Assembly (NCBI GenBank): GCA_030549335.1
Contig: JAUKPH010000017.1
Span: forward strand, 10,811,501 to 10,875,500
From: Pontederia crassipes
Lineage: Eukaryota; Streptophyta; Magnoliopsida; Commelinales; Pontederiaceae
Reading direction: 5' to 3'
Length of the DNA stretch: 64,000 nt
Shown here one piece after another: positions 36,309 to 47,433 of this stretch. The notes under the pieces were generated by a model that made no database searches, was not told where the DNA came from, and saw nothing but the letters and a program-made list of their open reading frames with translations. Numbering within the stretch: position 1 is the stretch's first letter; every line of letters starts with the position of its first letter. Both the position numbers and the translations under genes were made by a program.

Positions 36309-36780
36309 CTAGCCGGCGACTACGGCCGTGCCGGCGTCAAAACGGGCTTTCGAGGAGAAGACCACGGTCGGCTTGCGCTTCACCGACGTCGTCGATGGCG
36401 ATGAGGAGGAGGAACGATTCAGCGGTACAGTAAGCTTGGAAATCATCCGGTCGAGCTGCAGGGCCTCGTCCATGTCTATCTGCTCCTGGCGGCACTCCTC
36501 GCTGCAAAATGGAGCGTCCCCTCTGCGAGCATGCATGCAAAACCCCTACTGTTACTATGATTCATAATCGTGCTGTGCTTCTAAACCGAGGAACAAAAGA
36601 ACTAATGATTTGATCCAAAGCCACATTAATTTAAGTAAAATTAATCGTAACAACTAACCTGTACATAAAGATGTCGCTGTTACTGGCGATGGGCTTCTTG
36701 CAAAGAAAGCAAGCGTCGAGGAAATAGCGCCGGCGCCGGTCATCGGCGCCGAAGCCGGAGAAGGTCCTCAAAGATGACAT
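36309..36780 (-). CDS. FCS-like zinc finger (FLZ, DUF581) protein
   Basis: Exon 1 is 36659-36780 and exon 2 is 36309-36522 on the minus strand, giving 111 aa. The FLZ domain starts at YFLDACFLCKKPI and carries the zinc ligands C24, C27, C47 and C51 (C-x2-C-x19-C-x3-C), with the FCSEECRQEQI signature straddling the usual short-family spacing. The intron falls inside the domain between MYR and GDAPFC, and the joined codon restores the arginine. FLZ proteins are plant-specific adaptors that bind SnRK1 subunits in energy and stress signalling. The C-terminus is Ser-rich and disordered (SSSSSPSTTS). The ATG at 36780 gives the typical short N-terminus MSSLRTFSGF. The short ORF running through the acceptor (MHARRGD...) is not the real start. 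Confidence 0.9.
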
Positions 36781-37030
36781 GCTGTGATTACTAGGAGCTC
36801 GATCTCGTCAAGAGTTTTAATTACGTGACAAGGGGAATAGCTAGCTTGGCCTTTGATCAGCTAGCTAGCTTTCTCAATGAGTCTGGCGCGGTTAAAGTAC
36901 GATCCTACTGCGACTTACTTCCTCTCTCCGCCTCCCCCTCTCTCTCTCTCTCCTCGTCCTCCTTTTTCTTCTTAGACTGGTGGATATGAGTGTTCATGGG
37001 AGCTGCGAGTGGAAGGGATATATAGTGGTG
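36781..37030 (-). promoter_or_regulatory. FLZ 5' UTR and TATA box
   Basis: On the minus strand a CACTATATATCCC motif lies at about 37016-37028 and would place transcription start near 36990. The leader between there and the ATG contains a (GA/CT)n tract (about 36937-36955). Two small ORFs upstream of 36967 are probably not coding. Confidence 0.45.
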
Positions 37031-37334
37031 AAGAAATTAAGTGGGAAGTGGATAGAGATGGCCACAAGGGAGCCAAAAGAAAAAGGGGGAGAGAAACAAG
37101 GGGTGCGATGCCGGAAATGTTTTTTTCTGTGAATCCATTGGTTCGAAGAATACAGTGGCGTGCTATACGTGGGGGGGGATGAAGGGCAGAATTGGAAAGA
37201 AGCGGTAGTTGCAATACGCATGCACCACCAACGCATCTCTCCTTCATTGAATATTATGACTGCCACTATTTGCTAATTGCATGGACAAGGTGGGTCATAT
37301 ATGTAGAGCTCATCAGGGAATAATTAGGAAAACC

Positions 37335-37440
37335 AAGGGGCATGGCTCAGTAGTCAGTTCACATGGGACTGCACACTGGTTGAACTAAAAAGGAGTTTAA
37401 TTATAGCTATTCAAATTCGAACCTTAAGACACGCACCCAC
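37335..37440 (+). mobile_element. Candidate tRNA-derived SINE
   Basis: GGCATGGCTCAGTAGTCAG at about 37339 fits a pol III A box (TRGYNNARNNG), and AAATTCGAACC near 37415 fits a B box, about 70 bp apart. Neither a poly-A/T tail nor target duplications could be fixed. Confidence 0.35.
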
Positions 37441-39861
37441 CATGGAATTAGTTATGTGTTCATCATTTTGAATAATCGGCCTAATGAAAAAAAAATTAAA
37501 AGAATAAATAATTGGAGAAAAAAATAAAATGTTATATCTTTTTTGATATATTTCTTTACTAGTAGTTTAAAGGATGAATGATTATAAGATGTGACGCAAA
37601 TCATCCATGATTGTTGTATTTAACATTTTTTGAGTTTCACACATTTCTGAACGTTATTATCCTTAACGAATATTAATAATTTCCCACAATTTCTTATAGT
37701 ATAAACTTATTTTTATTATCATTTATCCTTTAAATTATTAGTAGAAAACATATCAAAAAATGGAAAAGTGTAAAATTGCTTGGCATGCAAGAGATACGAA
37801 AAATGTATCAATGATCTTCTAAATTATTCATGAAAAAAAAAATATTAAAAAATAGAAAAAAGTATACGTCACACACACACAAAACCTACAAAGTGCTATC
37901 TAATTTTAGAAACGCTGCGTGTTTTTTGGCATAGATTGGTTCATTAATGATTTAGATTGTCAATTACTAAATTTTATGAGTTAGTGTGCCATTGATCCAC
38001 CATTGATGATGTAATTAACAATTAGAAACCACTCGTTATCTCTATAAAGCAAAAGCCATATATATATATATATATATATGATTTTTTTTTGTGTTTTTCG
38101 TATCACGAGTATGTCAAGTGGTCCTATGCATATTTGTTTACTTTTTTCAATATTTTCCTTTACTAATAATTTATAAGATCATTAATGATAACAAAAACTA
38201 GTTTTATATCATAAAAAAATTATATTTATTATGAAAGCTAATAATATTCATTAATTTGTAAATTTTTAAAAATGTCAAATATAATTATTATTGATGATTT
38301 AAATAAAATTTTCATTATCATCAATTATTATTTACATTATGAATAATGAAATATTTTTAAAAATAAATAAAGTTATGCGTAAGGCCGCGACACATATGAC
38401 ACGAAAAATGAATGATATGCTCATTAAACCAGATATATGTAAGTTATTAAATAAAAGTGGATTAAATATCATCCACACATTTATAATTCAAGAAATAAAA
38501 GATAAAAGACATGATGTTCCTACTTTAAATGAGAGACTATATATATACATACATATATATTTATTTATTAATGCTTTCTTGTCCAATAAGAAAATGTTTA
38601 TTCTGGATTAATGAAAATGTAAAAAATGATATTTTTCTCTACAGTTGTCACTAAATTAGTGGTACCGTGTACCATCCCTCACACTAGTGTAACAGTATGA
38701 ATCAATCATTTTCACTAGCCATTCATAGTTCTTGACCAAGTCACCAAGCAAAATCATGTGTGAGTACACTGACATCCAATGTATTGATATTCAAGTGCTT
38801 AAGAGGAGGACATTGATGGTGCACAGTGCATGAGTTCAATTCCTGGTGCTTGATGGAATTGCATATCCTTTATGAAGTATTAAATCTTATATTATAACAA
38901 ACAATATGTTCTTCATTACCTTGAATTTGTTATTCGCTTATTTACCTTTTTGTATAATTTAATAATGGTTTTAGGGAAAAAAAATTGTGAGTAAAAATAA
39001 TCTCCAACATTAAATTATATTTCCCACTGAAAGAAGTACTTCTTTCCTTTCACTAGTCTTTACTTCAATTTGGCATGAAATTAGCAGTAACTTGACGCAT
39101 CTCAGGAGGTTTGATATAATTTCATGTTTTCATAGGAATAAGTACGAATAGCTCTTTCTCTCAAGAAAAAAAAAAAGAATCATGTCATGGAATTTGATTT
39201 CCAGATTAAGTATTTGAAAAATATGGTGCGGATAATTAGAAGCGAGGTATTCTTTTATTTTTAATATTGAATTTAATTCATCTTACGAGCATTCTTCTAT
39301 TTTAGAAAGATGCTGAGCACGTGACCATCCAGATGATAAATAATTAAGACTCATCATTTAAATATATGATTTATCTGAATCATTGATATGCTAGTGAACG
39401 ATCCAAATGCGTTAAGAATTCCTCCAGTGAATTAAACTCTTTTATATTAGAAAGATAACATCTCTCTGTATAAAAGAAATCATGTTGTACAATTTAGATG
39501 TATTATAATTCTGACTAAGTTTTCGTATCCCGGATCGCATAACTACTCCGGAGAAAAAAAAAATTCTGGATAAGAAGCTAATAAAAACTTATTTCCTTCA
39601 ACACCTATGAAGACAAACATAATCTACGTGCACGCAACTAATAAGAAACTTTGGATCCACATGTTATGGCAGGAGCACACAGTTAAACATCATGCGGTGG
39701 ATATATTGTCAAAATATATATCTTAAGGCTGTTTGGATTGATAAATGTTGTCAAACTTAACACTTTTCTTAACGCTCATACAACAAAATTACTTAATTTT
39801 TATAACTACTAGTCTCTTAATTTGAACTCGATGTCATTTTACTTCTCGAAAACTTTATTTT
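37441..39861. other. AT-rich intergenic sequence
   Basis: No gene. A short (TA)n tract is at about 38058-38080. A weak B-box-like GAGTTCAATTCC lies near 38831 in a possible second SINE remnant. Confidence 0.4.
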
Positions 39862-40680
39862 GTAACAAATCACTCTTCCAACTTATAAATTTGTAACAAA
39901 AAGACACTCTTAACATGCAATAATAGGTTTCAATTTAATGTATTATTTAGGAGAGAGGGTGCAACGATTTCTCTCTTTTCTTATATTATTTTAATAAATA
40001 TATTTTATTCTAAAATATGTCAAATTAGCATCTTAATAAAAATTAATATAATATACCCATAATTTTATGTGCACTGATAAAAGTAATATATAACATTTTA
40101 TCTATAAACAAATTTTAAAAATAAAAAAGAGAAAGAGAGAGGAGGCGTTGCGCCCCTCCTCTCTCTCTCTCTCTTTCTAATATTTTAATAAATATATTAT
40201 ATTTTATTTGTGTTCAATTGACATATAAAATTCTCATTGTGACATGGCAACTGAACACAAATAAAATATAATATATTTATTAAAATTATATATAAATATT
40301 TATTTAATAATAAATTAAAAATTAGAAGAAAGAGAGTCATTTTTACTTTTTAAATTTATTTATAAGTAAATATTTGTATATTATTTTGTATAAGTGCAAA
40401 TAAAAATATGAGTATTTATAGATTCTTTTAATAAATATATTTTGTTTCATTTCAATTCAACTTATAAATAATCTCTAACATCCTTTTGCCCCTCCTTTTT
40501 TTTATTATTTTAAAAATAACTTATATCATCTTTTAATAAATATGTAATATTTTATTTGAGTTTAATGTCACATTAGCATCACAATCAATACATTAATCTG
40601 AAGTCTACTATTGCATATTAAGAGGACATTTTTTTACAAAGTTATAAGTTAGAGGACTGATTTGTTATAAAATTACTATG
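39862..40680. mobile_element. Long imperfect fold-back element
   Basis: The left arm from about 39862 (TTGTAACAAATCACTC..., ACTTATAAATTTGTAAC..., ACACTCTTAACATGCAAT) is matched in inverted order by the right arm ending near 40680 (rc: TAACAAATCAGTCC..., ATGTCCTCTTAATATGCAAT). Inner arm parts also pair, for example CATAATTTTATGTGCACT with CATATTTTTATTTGCACT. The loop contains its own hairpin at about 40178-40288 with roughly 40-bp arms around GTGTTCA/TGAACAC, and a GAGAGAGG...CCTCTCTC palindrome at 40131-40172. No coding capacity. Confidence 0.6.
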
Positions 40681-42272
40681 TTATTTCCTCTGCTCATATT
40701 GATATTATTTTAGGAATTCATTTTAATCGAGTAATAGATTTTGAGTACTAAATATTTTTTAGAGATCTCTTCTAAAGTGACTCAAAATCATTTAGTTTCC
40801 AAATTCAAGTGATAATAATAAGACTTGAAGAGATCGTTTCTTATTTTGTGTCGAAGCAGACGAGTTGCAGCCTGTAATTCGAATTGAGAATGAATTATTG
40901 AACTAAAGAACGTGAAGGTCCTCTTCAAAGCATAAGATTGAGAATGGAAAAAATTTCATGTTATTCTTTGTGAGGGGAGGATTAGCAAAATTTTATGGAT
41001 GACTGTTTTCTTTGTAGAGTTGGAAGAATTAAAAGGAAATCGCCTGAAAATTACTCGATAAAAAAACATCCGTAAATTTTGATAAATTTACATCTCATGC
41101 CAGTTAGGTAACATATTACTAGCAATGCTCTTATATAATCCTGCCATGCACTTTTGCTGTTATATCATCCCACCTCCACCTGGCATGCACTTCCCCCCTA
41201 AGAGCAATGATATCTCACCACCACCAGTCTCCATCTTCACTGCCCTCACTGCACCTCCACCCCCAACCCCACCACCACCCTGGAAGCTTTTGTTTGTAAT
41301 CTTTCTTATCCACTCAATTGCTGATAGAAAAAAAAAAGACAACCAGGAAGAGAGAGCGGGCACCCAGTTTGCCACTGTGCTCCTGTGCTTACTCGCTCAC
41401 TTCGATCGATGACCTATTAATAGAAGTTGGAATTAGCAGAGGGAGTGCAATTTATAGACTTTCTTTTTTATAAATGTTTCCGGAGTGATGAGAACTTTTT
41501 CACTATTTAAGCTGAGGTTAACTTTTGTGTGTAAAAATGAAAAATGCCTTGAAAGTTTTCTCTATCATAGACAAAAGGGTGATCCAAAGACAAATTTTAG
41601 TCACATCTCTCTATCTCTATCTTCTTTAGGATATGGAGACAGGTTGACGGGTGTCTTTTGATAATTTTCAGGCAAGATCCTCTTCCCAATTAGCTATGAG
41701 TTTTGAACCTTTAGCTCCTAATTGATGTTATAGAACATTTATTCTCAAGAACTAATTGATGTGATAGAAAAGTTTGAATTGATGTTTGGATGAAAATATA
41801 TAATGATGGAGATTTAAAAAGTTAATGTGATGAATAAGTTTTAGTGAGTGTTTGTATAAAAAGTAAGAACTAAGAATATAATTTATTATTTTATAAGGTA
41901 TAAAATTATAGTAAATAAGAATATATTATTAATATTATATTTACGTAAATTATTATATTGTTAATATTATTTTTATTTATTTTGATTAAACATTTTAAAT
42001 ATTATTAATATTATAATTTGCGTACATTTTAAAATTCAAATATAATTTATTTTTTTTAAAAAAATAATTGAATAGTTTAATTAATAAAATATTTATTAAT
42101 TATTAGAAATAATTATTTTATAGTTTTTAATTAATAACATTTAATAAATTATTTTATAATATCCTTAATAATGTATTAATATATTATAAATTATATATAC
42201 ATAAAAACTAAAATAATTAAAAAAATAGATGAAATTTTAAAAAAAATATTGCGGCTCGAAAAAAAAAAAGCA
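40681..42272. other. AT-rich intergenic sequence
   Basis: No supported gene. A proline-coding CCACC-rich patch at 41160-41280 gives overlapping ORFs on both strands but has no codon structure or start context that I trust. Confidence 0.45.
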
Positions 42273-42420
42273 AATGTTCTCGCCTCGTCGAAGGCGAGAA
42301 CATTTGGACGAAAACATTTTGACAAATGTTCTCGCCCAGCTCACGTTTTTATTCCCGTCACGGAGTGCGTTTGGCAGAACAATCGGAATGTTCCGATTGT
42401 TCTAGGTTGCCAAACGCACC
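42273..42420. repeat. Two adjacent palindromes with MITE-like ends
   Basis: At about 42274-42307 AAATGTTCTCGCC and GGCGAGAACATTT form a hairpin, with a further direct copy AAATGTTCTCGCC at about 42324-42336. At 42366-42420 GTGCGTTTGGCA...GAACAATCGGAA is followed by its inverted copy TTCCGATTGTTC...TGCCAAACGCAC, a 55-bp near-perfect palindrome. GTGCGTTTGGC is a common terminal motif of plant MITEs. Confidence 0.65.
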
Positions 42421-44002
42421 CTTAAATATAGGGAATAAGGAGCCTCTTCCCAATTACTGCGCTCTCTCTCTCTCTTACTTCCAGTGTTCATGCCTTGCGA
42501 TGAACAATTTAGACCTGATATGAAATTCTAAAATGTTTTTTTCGTGATTTATTTACCCCGAGAAAGCTTCTTTTTTCTTTTACTCAAGCTTCTATTATTT
42601 GTTGCAGGTACGAGTTTAATTATAATTTTTATTGGATGATCCGCAAATATCAACAAGCCCAGAGGACAAAATCTCAACCCCTACAATCTGTTAATTACAT
42701 CTTCATTCTCTTCTATATCTGAATCAGGCAACGCAAGACAAAAGATGATTCACGGGCGCCAAAAAGACAAAAGACAAATGTTGCCTAAGAGAAACTCACC
42801 TCTCTCCCTTGTAAATGAGTTGAAAACGCAAATAGAGCCACCATCTTTTAGGATCCGTGAGTCGTATGAGGAGGGATGATGTATGTACTTTTGAAGTATC
42901 AAGAAATAAATTCCCTATACTTTTTCGGGTGATGTTCAAAGCTTAATCGTCCTTTATTTATCATCCTTCACATGCAAAGAAGACATGCAAGTGATACTAG
43001 TTTTCAAACAACAATAGTAGTATCATTTTTTCTTAGAAGCTGCAAATTTTCACTCACCATCACTGTAAAATATATAGAAAGAGAGCAAGATTACATTCTA
43101 ACCATGGAAGAGCTTAAATTTTCCTCAAAAGAGTTACCACAGACCTGCCAAATGCTCATATTGAAGATGAAAAAGAAGCTGAACATTCAAATTCATGAAT
43201 TCAGGATGTTCTCAATCAGTGAGGTTTTGTACCCCGTCCAAACAAATGAAAGATCAATCGCAGTGCAGAGAATTTGTGGTACTGCATAGGGATGCTTCTA
43301 GAGATCCAACTAAATAGCATCATTAGACAGGCCATGCTTCCTATGAGGCATGCAAAATCTCCAATGGTACACCTTGACAGTCTCCATTTGCTATGCCATG
43401 TAAACTTACATCCTTTGTTACTTGATTGTATGGAATAGATGTCACACAGTTATCGGTGACTCTTCTAATTACACTACGATTCATCAATATGTACAAAAAA
43501 AAAGGTGGTTAATGTACATGTCATCAATATGATCGCTCACGATGCTGGTAACAATTCTCAGTACAGTTCTCAGTTCTCGTCTGGTACAGTAATGATAGTG
43601 TAATGAAGGCAAGTTTAGATCTGAGCCCATTCTAGTAGAAGTCCCGCAGGTTTGGCCAGTATAGTTTAAGACTTCGAGAGCAGAACCATTGATGCTGCAT
43701 AGAAATGAAAGGAGATTGTCATAGTATGGATGAAGAAAGCAAGCTAAGAGGAATCCTGGTACCATATTTTGCATAGTAAAACATGCAATTTAAAGTTCTA
43801 AAACATATAATCTATAAGCAGAATCAAGCATGGCAAAAATATTAATTCACTATGATGAAGGCTTGGCTTGAAGTATGCACAAGAAATGACAATATGATTA
43901 TATCTTGGGGTCTTTCATACTTTCAATCCCTGCATCTGCTTTGAAGAAAATGCAGAGTTTTTTTACGCTTGAGATCTTTCATCACAAAAACAGTGTGTCT
44001 GG
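42421..44002. other. Intergenic; no recognised gene
   Basis: Several ORFs of 60-105 codons overlap on both strands, but none shows a known motif. A good donor-like site (rc AGAGAG/GTGAGTTTC, about 42800) hints at transcription on the minus strand, without a convincing coding exon. Confidence 0.3.
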
Positions 44003-44230
44003 GCAGTGGCGAAGGCAAAAGGCGTCTGCATCCAAGCAGCGGCGAAGGCGAAGAGCGTCCGAGCAGCGGCGAAGGTGAAGAGTCTTTGGAGGAAACACTG
44101 GGCCTTCTGGCAAGATGATTTTGGCAGCAGGCCACGAGAAGCCACTCGTCGCCATCATAGAAGGATCCGATCAGATTGGGGGACTGACGGCATTCAGCAG
44201 CGGGCAAAGGCGTCCGGGGAAAGAGGCAGC
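44003..44230. repeat. GC-rich minisatellite, left of the gypsy insertion
   Basis: Units of about 27-30 bp built on GCAGCGGCGAAGGCGAAGAG and CGTCC repeat at about 44003-44090. A GGCAAAGGCGTCCGGGGAA unit sits at about 44203-44221. The same GGCGAAGGCGTCCGGGGAA unit continues on the far side of the gypsy element at 54041-54120, so the element landed inside this array. Confidence 0.6.
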
Positions 44231-44235
44231 GTCAG
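44231..44235. repeat. Target site duplication GTCAG, left copy
   Basis: Five bases immediately before the left LTR, repeated at 54019-54023 immediately after the right LTR. Confidence 0.8.
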
Positions 44236-44559
44236 TGTAACGCCCCCAAATCTCTCCGCATGCGCTACGAAAATACTGTAACATTGACTATATATTGACC
44301 AAAATTTTATTAAAACGATAACAGCTCAGCAATAGTGATGCATGCAAAATACAACATATTTTAGTTTATTATTTTAATTAATTTTTCTGTAATTTGATCA
44401 TGACGTGCATTATTTTTAGTCATTTTTAGTTATAATTCTGGATTTATTAATTTTAGTTATTAATTATCTGAATATTTTAATTATGGATGGATTAATTAAA
44501 ATTTGATGATTCTTTTGCAGGAAAGGCCAAATACACAATTATTCAAGGGATTATATTAA

Positions 44560-45020
44560 ATGTATCGACCGAGAACTTCAACGTATCGGCCGAGAACTCC
44601 AAATCAAAGAAGTTTATCGTCCGAGAAATTCAATACAAAGAGGTGTATCGGCCGAGAATCGTAGGGTGCAAACGAGTTGTTATGGCCGAGAAATTCAATT
44701 CAATCATGTTATCGGCCGCAAAATCCAAGAATTAAGATAAAGGATTAAGATAAAGTCAAACTTTGGCCGAGATTAAGATAAAGGATTTAACGTATCGGCC
44801 GAGAAGATGGAGTAAAGATAAGAGAATGTTTATCTTTTTGGGCGTAAAGATAAAAGAAGCCATCGTATCGGTCGAGATTTGAATGAAGTAAAGATAAAAG
44901 GATTTATCATTTTGGGCGTAATGGCAAGGAAACCTATTATTTTGGCCGAGATTTCAAGAAGGTGTAAAGATGAAAAGAGTTTATCCTTGGACGAAATTAT
45001 CATTTAGGCCGAGAACGTAT
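44560..45020 (+). repeat. Array of TATCGGCCGAGAA motifs upstream of the solo-LTR TATA
   Basis: About eleven variants of (G/T)TATCGGCCGAGAA are spaced 20-60 bp apart, for instance GTATCGGCCGAGAACTCC, TTATCGTCCGAGAAATTC and TTTTGGCCGAGATTTC. Spacers differ between copies and often contain AAGATAAAGG. The array stops 70-80 bp before the TATA box, which puts it in U3. Confidence 0.8.
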
Positions 45021-45093
45021 CAAGTTTTATCCACTAAATTTAATTCCAACCGTACGATGTTACGACCAGATCAAATTGAAGGGCGTCCGCACC

Positions 45094-45100
45094 TATAAAT
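45094..45100 (+). promoter_or_regulatory. TATA box of the solo LTR
   Basis: CCTATAAATACATGAAG in plus orientation, preceded by the motif array and followed by about 1 kb of presumptive R-U5. It would start transcription near 45125. Confidence 0.55.
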
Positions 45101-45499
45101 ACATGAAGAAGTCATCGTCCCAATTTGTGCTCTGAAGTTCAAGTTTCTTCCACGGCGAGTCGTGAGTTTACAGGCTACGACCAAGATGAGAGAGGTGCGA
45201 CGGTTGAAGGTTGGTCGTGACCCTGATCAAGTCCGAGAGGCTATCCGACTATCTGCCCAAATCTAAGGATCCTATTTTATTCTTGGTGTAATTCTTTCAA
45301 TTATTATTATTATTTTGTTATTATCTCTTCAGAATTTCTAGATGAACTCCATATTTCTATTTATTTCATTTTAAGAGATTATTATTGAAGAAAAACTATT
45401 TGGACCCTATATTATTTGTTTTAATCTTTTCTGATCAATTAGTTAATTATGCTTAGTGCTTTTGATTTAATTATTTGAATTTCTGAGTTGAGTAATTAT

Positions 45500-45835
45500 C
45501 AGTTTGTGGACTATTTGATTTCAGAATTCATTAATTAAATTAATTGATTTTATTTGAAATTAATAATTGATATAAATTTGATAACTAGTGTGTGGAGAAT
45601 CAAATTTGTCTGATATGTTAATCTATACTAGTTTGTGGAGTGATTAATAGTCTAGGGAATCTAATTTAATGAGTCTTAATTTTAATATGATTTGATGGGA
45701 TGCCAGTTTGTGGAGACTTCAATTCTTATTAAATTAAGATAGTTTAATTTGCATACTTAAATTGAGGGGATACCAGTTTATGGAGACCACAATTTAATCA
45801 TGTCAAGTTAATAATTTGGGGAGACTCTAATCCAT
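45500..45835 (+). repeat. CCAGTTTGTGGAGA repeats in the solo LTR
   Basis: About six variants of (A/C)CAGTTTGTGGAGAC occur at intervals of 50-70 bp, for example at about 45502, 45589, 45630, 45707, 45775 and 45815. The sequence between them is AT-rich and also loosely repeated (AATTTAAT, AATTAAAT). Confidence 0.65.
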
Positions 45836-46987
45836 CTTTAAAGATTAGATTTATTTTTTATGGTTCAAATATTTATCCTGATCTATTTTCATCCTAAGGC
45901 CTAACTTCAACACCACTATCTTATTTTTAACTTATTTTCTTTGTTTTATTTTACAAAATCACTTTTTCAAAATTCCATGTTTTTCCTCTCTTATTAATTT
46001 ATGAATTCAGATATTGAATTAATAATATTCCTCGTGGGTTCGACACTCTTACTCCTATTTACTATATTACTTGAGCGGTTAGTGCACTTGCTAGCGATTC
46101 TATTTTGCTACATCATCATACGCATCAAATAGAAATAAAAAAGAAACATCGAATATAAAAAATAACAGAAGTTTCAAAGTGTTACAAAATCTCCATGATA
46201 GTCATAATACCTGAATTACATCAAGGCTCATAATGCGAAAAATAAAGATAAAGATAACTAGGTCATCTGTCAGTTCATGTGTTTTATTGTCGCTCGAGCT
46301 GATCGCGGCATACGATCTCAATACCATCACTGACCTAGTCCTGTGAAAATCAACACAGGGGAGGAGGTCCTCCCGTAAGCTATATAGCCTAGTGAGAATC
46401 CATAAAGTACTCAATGCATAACAATAAATAGTAATAGACAGAATTAGTAATCACTTGTAGCAAGATCAGATTTGAGAGCATAAGATCATTCGATTTGAGA
46501 TATTTATTGATAAATGAGATAGAGATCATGAGTCAATCTTATAATCATGAAAGATTTCAGTAATCATGCTGAATCAATAATCATACTTCACTTGTCATCA
46601 TGTTCATGTTACTTATCCATACTGTTTGTGCTTTTACTTTCTCTTAGCATTAGGTGCCTTTGGTTGCCTTTAACTTTGGGAGATTTACGCCGAGCAAACA
46701 ATACAGCCTTGTGCAGCTAATGGACGATCAAGCCATGGCTAAGGGAGCGACCCTTCACTTGTAAGCACTTAGCATGGGCTGGCCACCACTCCCATTTACA
46801 TTTCCATCTTTCATACTTAATCACTTTATCAATTTATCATTCTTGCATACTATGAGAGGATTGGATCACTGGACAGATAATACAATATCAAGGATTCAGT
46901 CACATAACACTTCAATCAGTAGGGAGTAGCACATCACACTCATAGAAAGGATCTAGATCAAATCAGCAACAAATATGCATTCTGGTC

Positions 46988-47310
46988 AGGGTTCGATCGA
47001 CCGGTCCTCATTGGTCGGTCGATCGACTTCTGGGCACCGGTCGACCAATATCTTTGGATCGGTCGATCGATTGGTCTTAATACAATACAACAAGTTCTCG
47101 GTCTACAAGTCTTGAGCATCGGTCGACCGATATCTCTTGATCGGTCGACCGATAATACTTAGTCTGAAAAAAGAGCTTCGGTGGGCTGATCGGTCGACCT
47201 ATAAAAGGCTCGGAATGAATGATCAGTCGATCGGTCTCTATCGATCGGTCGATCGATTTTCATATCACCGGTCGACTGATATTCTGGATCGATCGATCGA
47301 TCGCAATGAA
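46988..47310. repeat. GGTCGACC palindrome array, left gypsy LTR
   Basis: About ten copies of a CGGTC-GA-CCG type palindrome, many with GATATCTCTGGAT spacers. In this copy many read GGTCGATCGA where the right LTR has GGTCGACCGA. Confidence 0.8.
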
Positions 47311-47433
47311 AATAGAATCGGATAGAATCTGATTTTCAGCGATTTTCAATCCAGAAATGAAATTAATGCATACAAATAATCATCTAAGCATGGACACGTG
47401 GAACACATTATGCACTCGCCCATAGGAAGATGG

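Larger units (their letters stand above)
44336..46127 (+). mobile_element. Solo LTR inserted in the gypsy LTR
   Basis: 1792 bp starting TGATGCATGC and ending ACGCATCA (inverted TGATGC/GCATCA termini). It is flanked by AATAG at 44331-44335 and 46128-46132. The right gypsy LTR has a single AATAG at 52189-52193, which is the empty site. No internal element sequence is present, so this is an LTR-LTR recombination product. A TATA box at 45094 and the CCTCGTGGGTTCGACACTC block near the 3' end (about 46031), common near the end of plant gypsy LTRs, put it in plus orientation. Its family differs from that of the host LTR. Confidence 0.88.
44236..47394 (-). repeat. Left (3') LTR of the gypsy element, interrupted and truncated
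   Basis: Made of 44236-44335 and 46133-47394, matching the right LTR from 52070 to about 53456 with only a few percent differences. The match stops after AAGCATGGA. The last 562 bp present in the right LTR (53457-54018), with its TATA box, are missing here. Confidence 0.88.

Noticed and set aside
36337-36567. Plus-strand and alternative-frame ORFs over FLZ exon 2
   Set aside because: They lack the zinc-finger spacing; the minus-strand frame joins to exon 1 and completes the four-cysteine motif.
37972-38040. Possible tRNA-like fold
   Set aside because: No acceptor stem pairing or B box could be read.
41125-41412. Proline-rich ORF (PPPPP.PPPP)
   Set aside because: A CCACC-rich patch with open frames on both strands and no gene context.
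46202-46414. 70-codon minus-strand ORF found in both gypsy LTRs (also 52263-52475)
   Set aside because: Duplicated only because the LTRs are duplicates; no motif, and LTR leaders do not normally code.
46988-47310. CRISPR-like spaced repeats
   Set aside because: The setting is a plant LTR; spacers are themselves repeated and of unequal length, and no cas genes exist.
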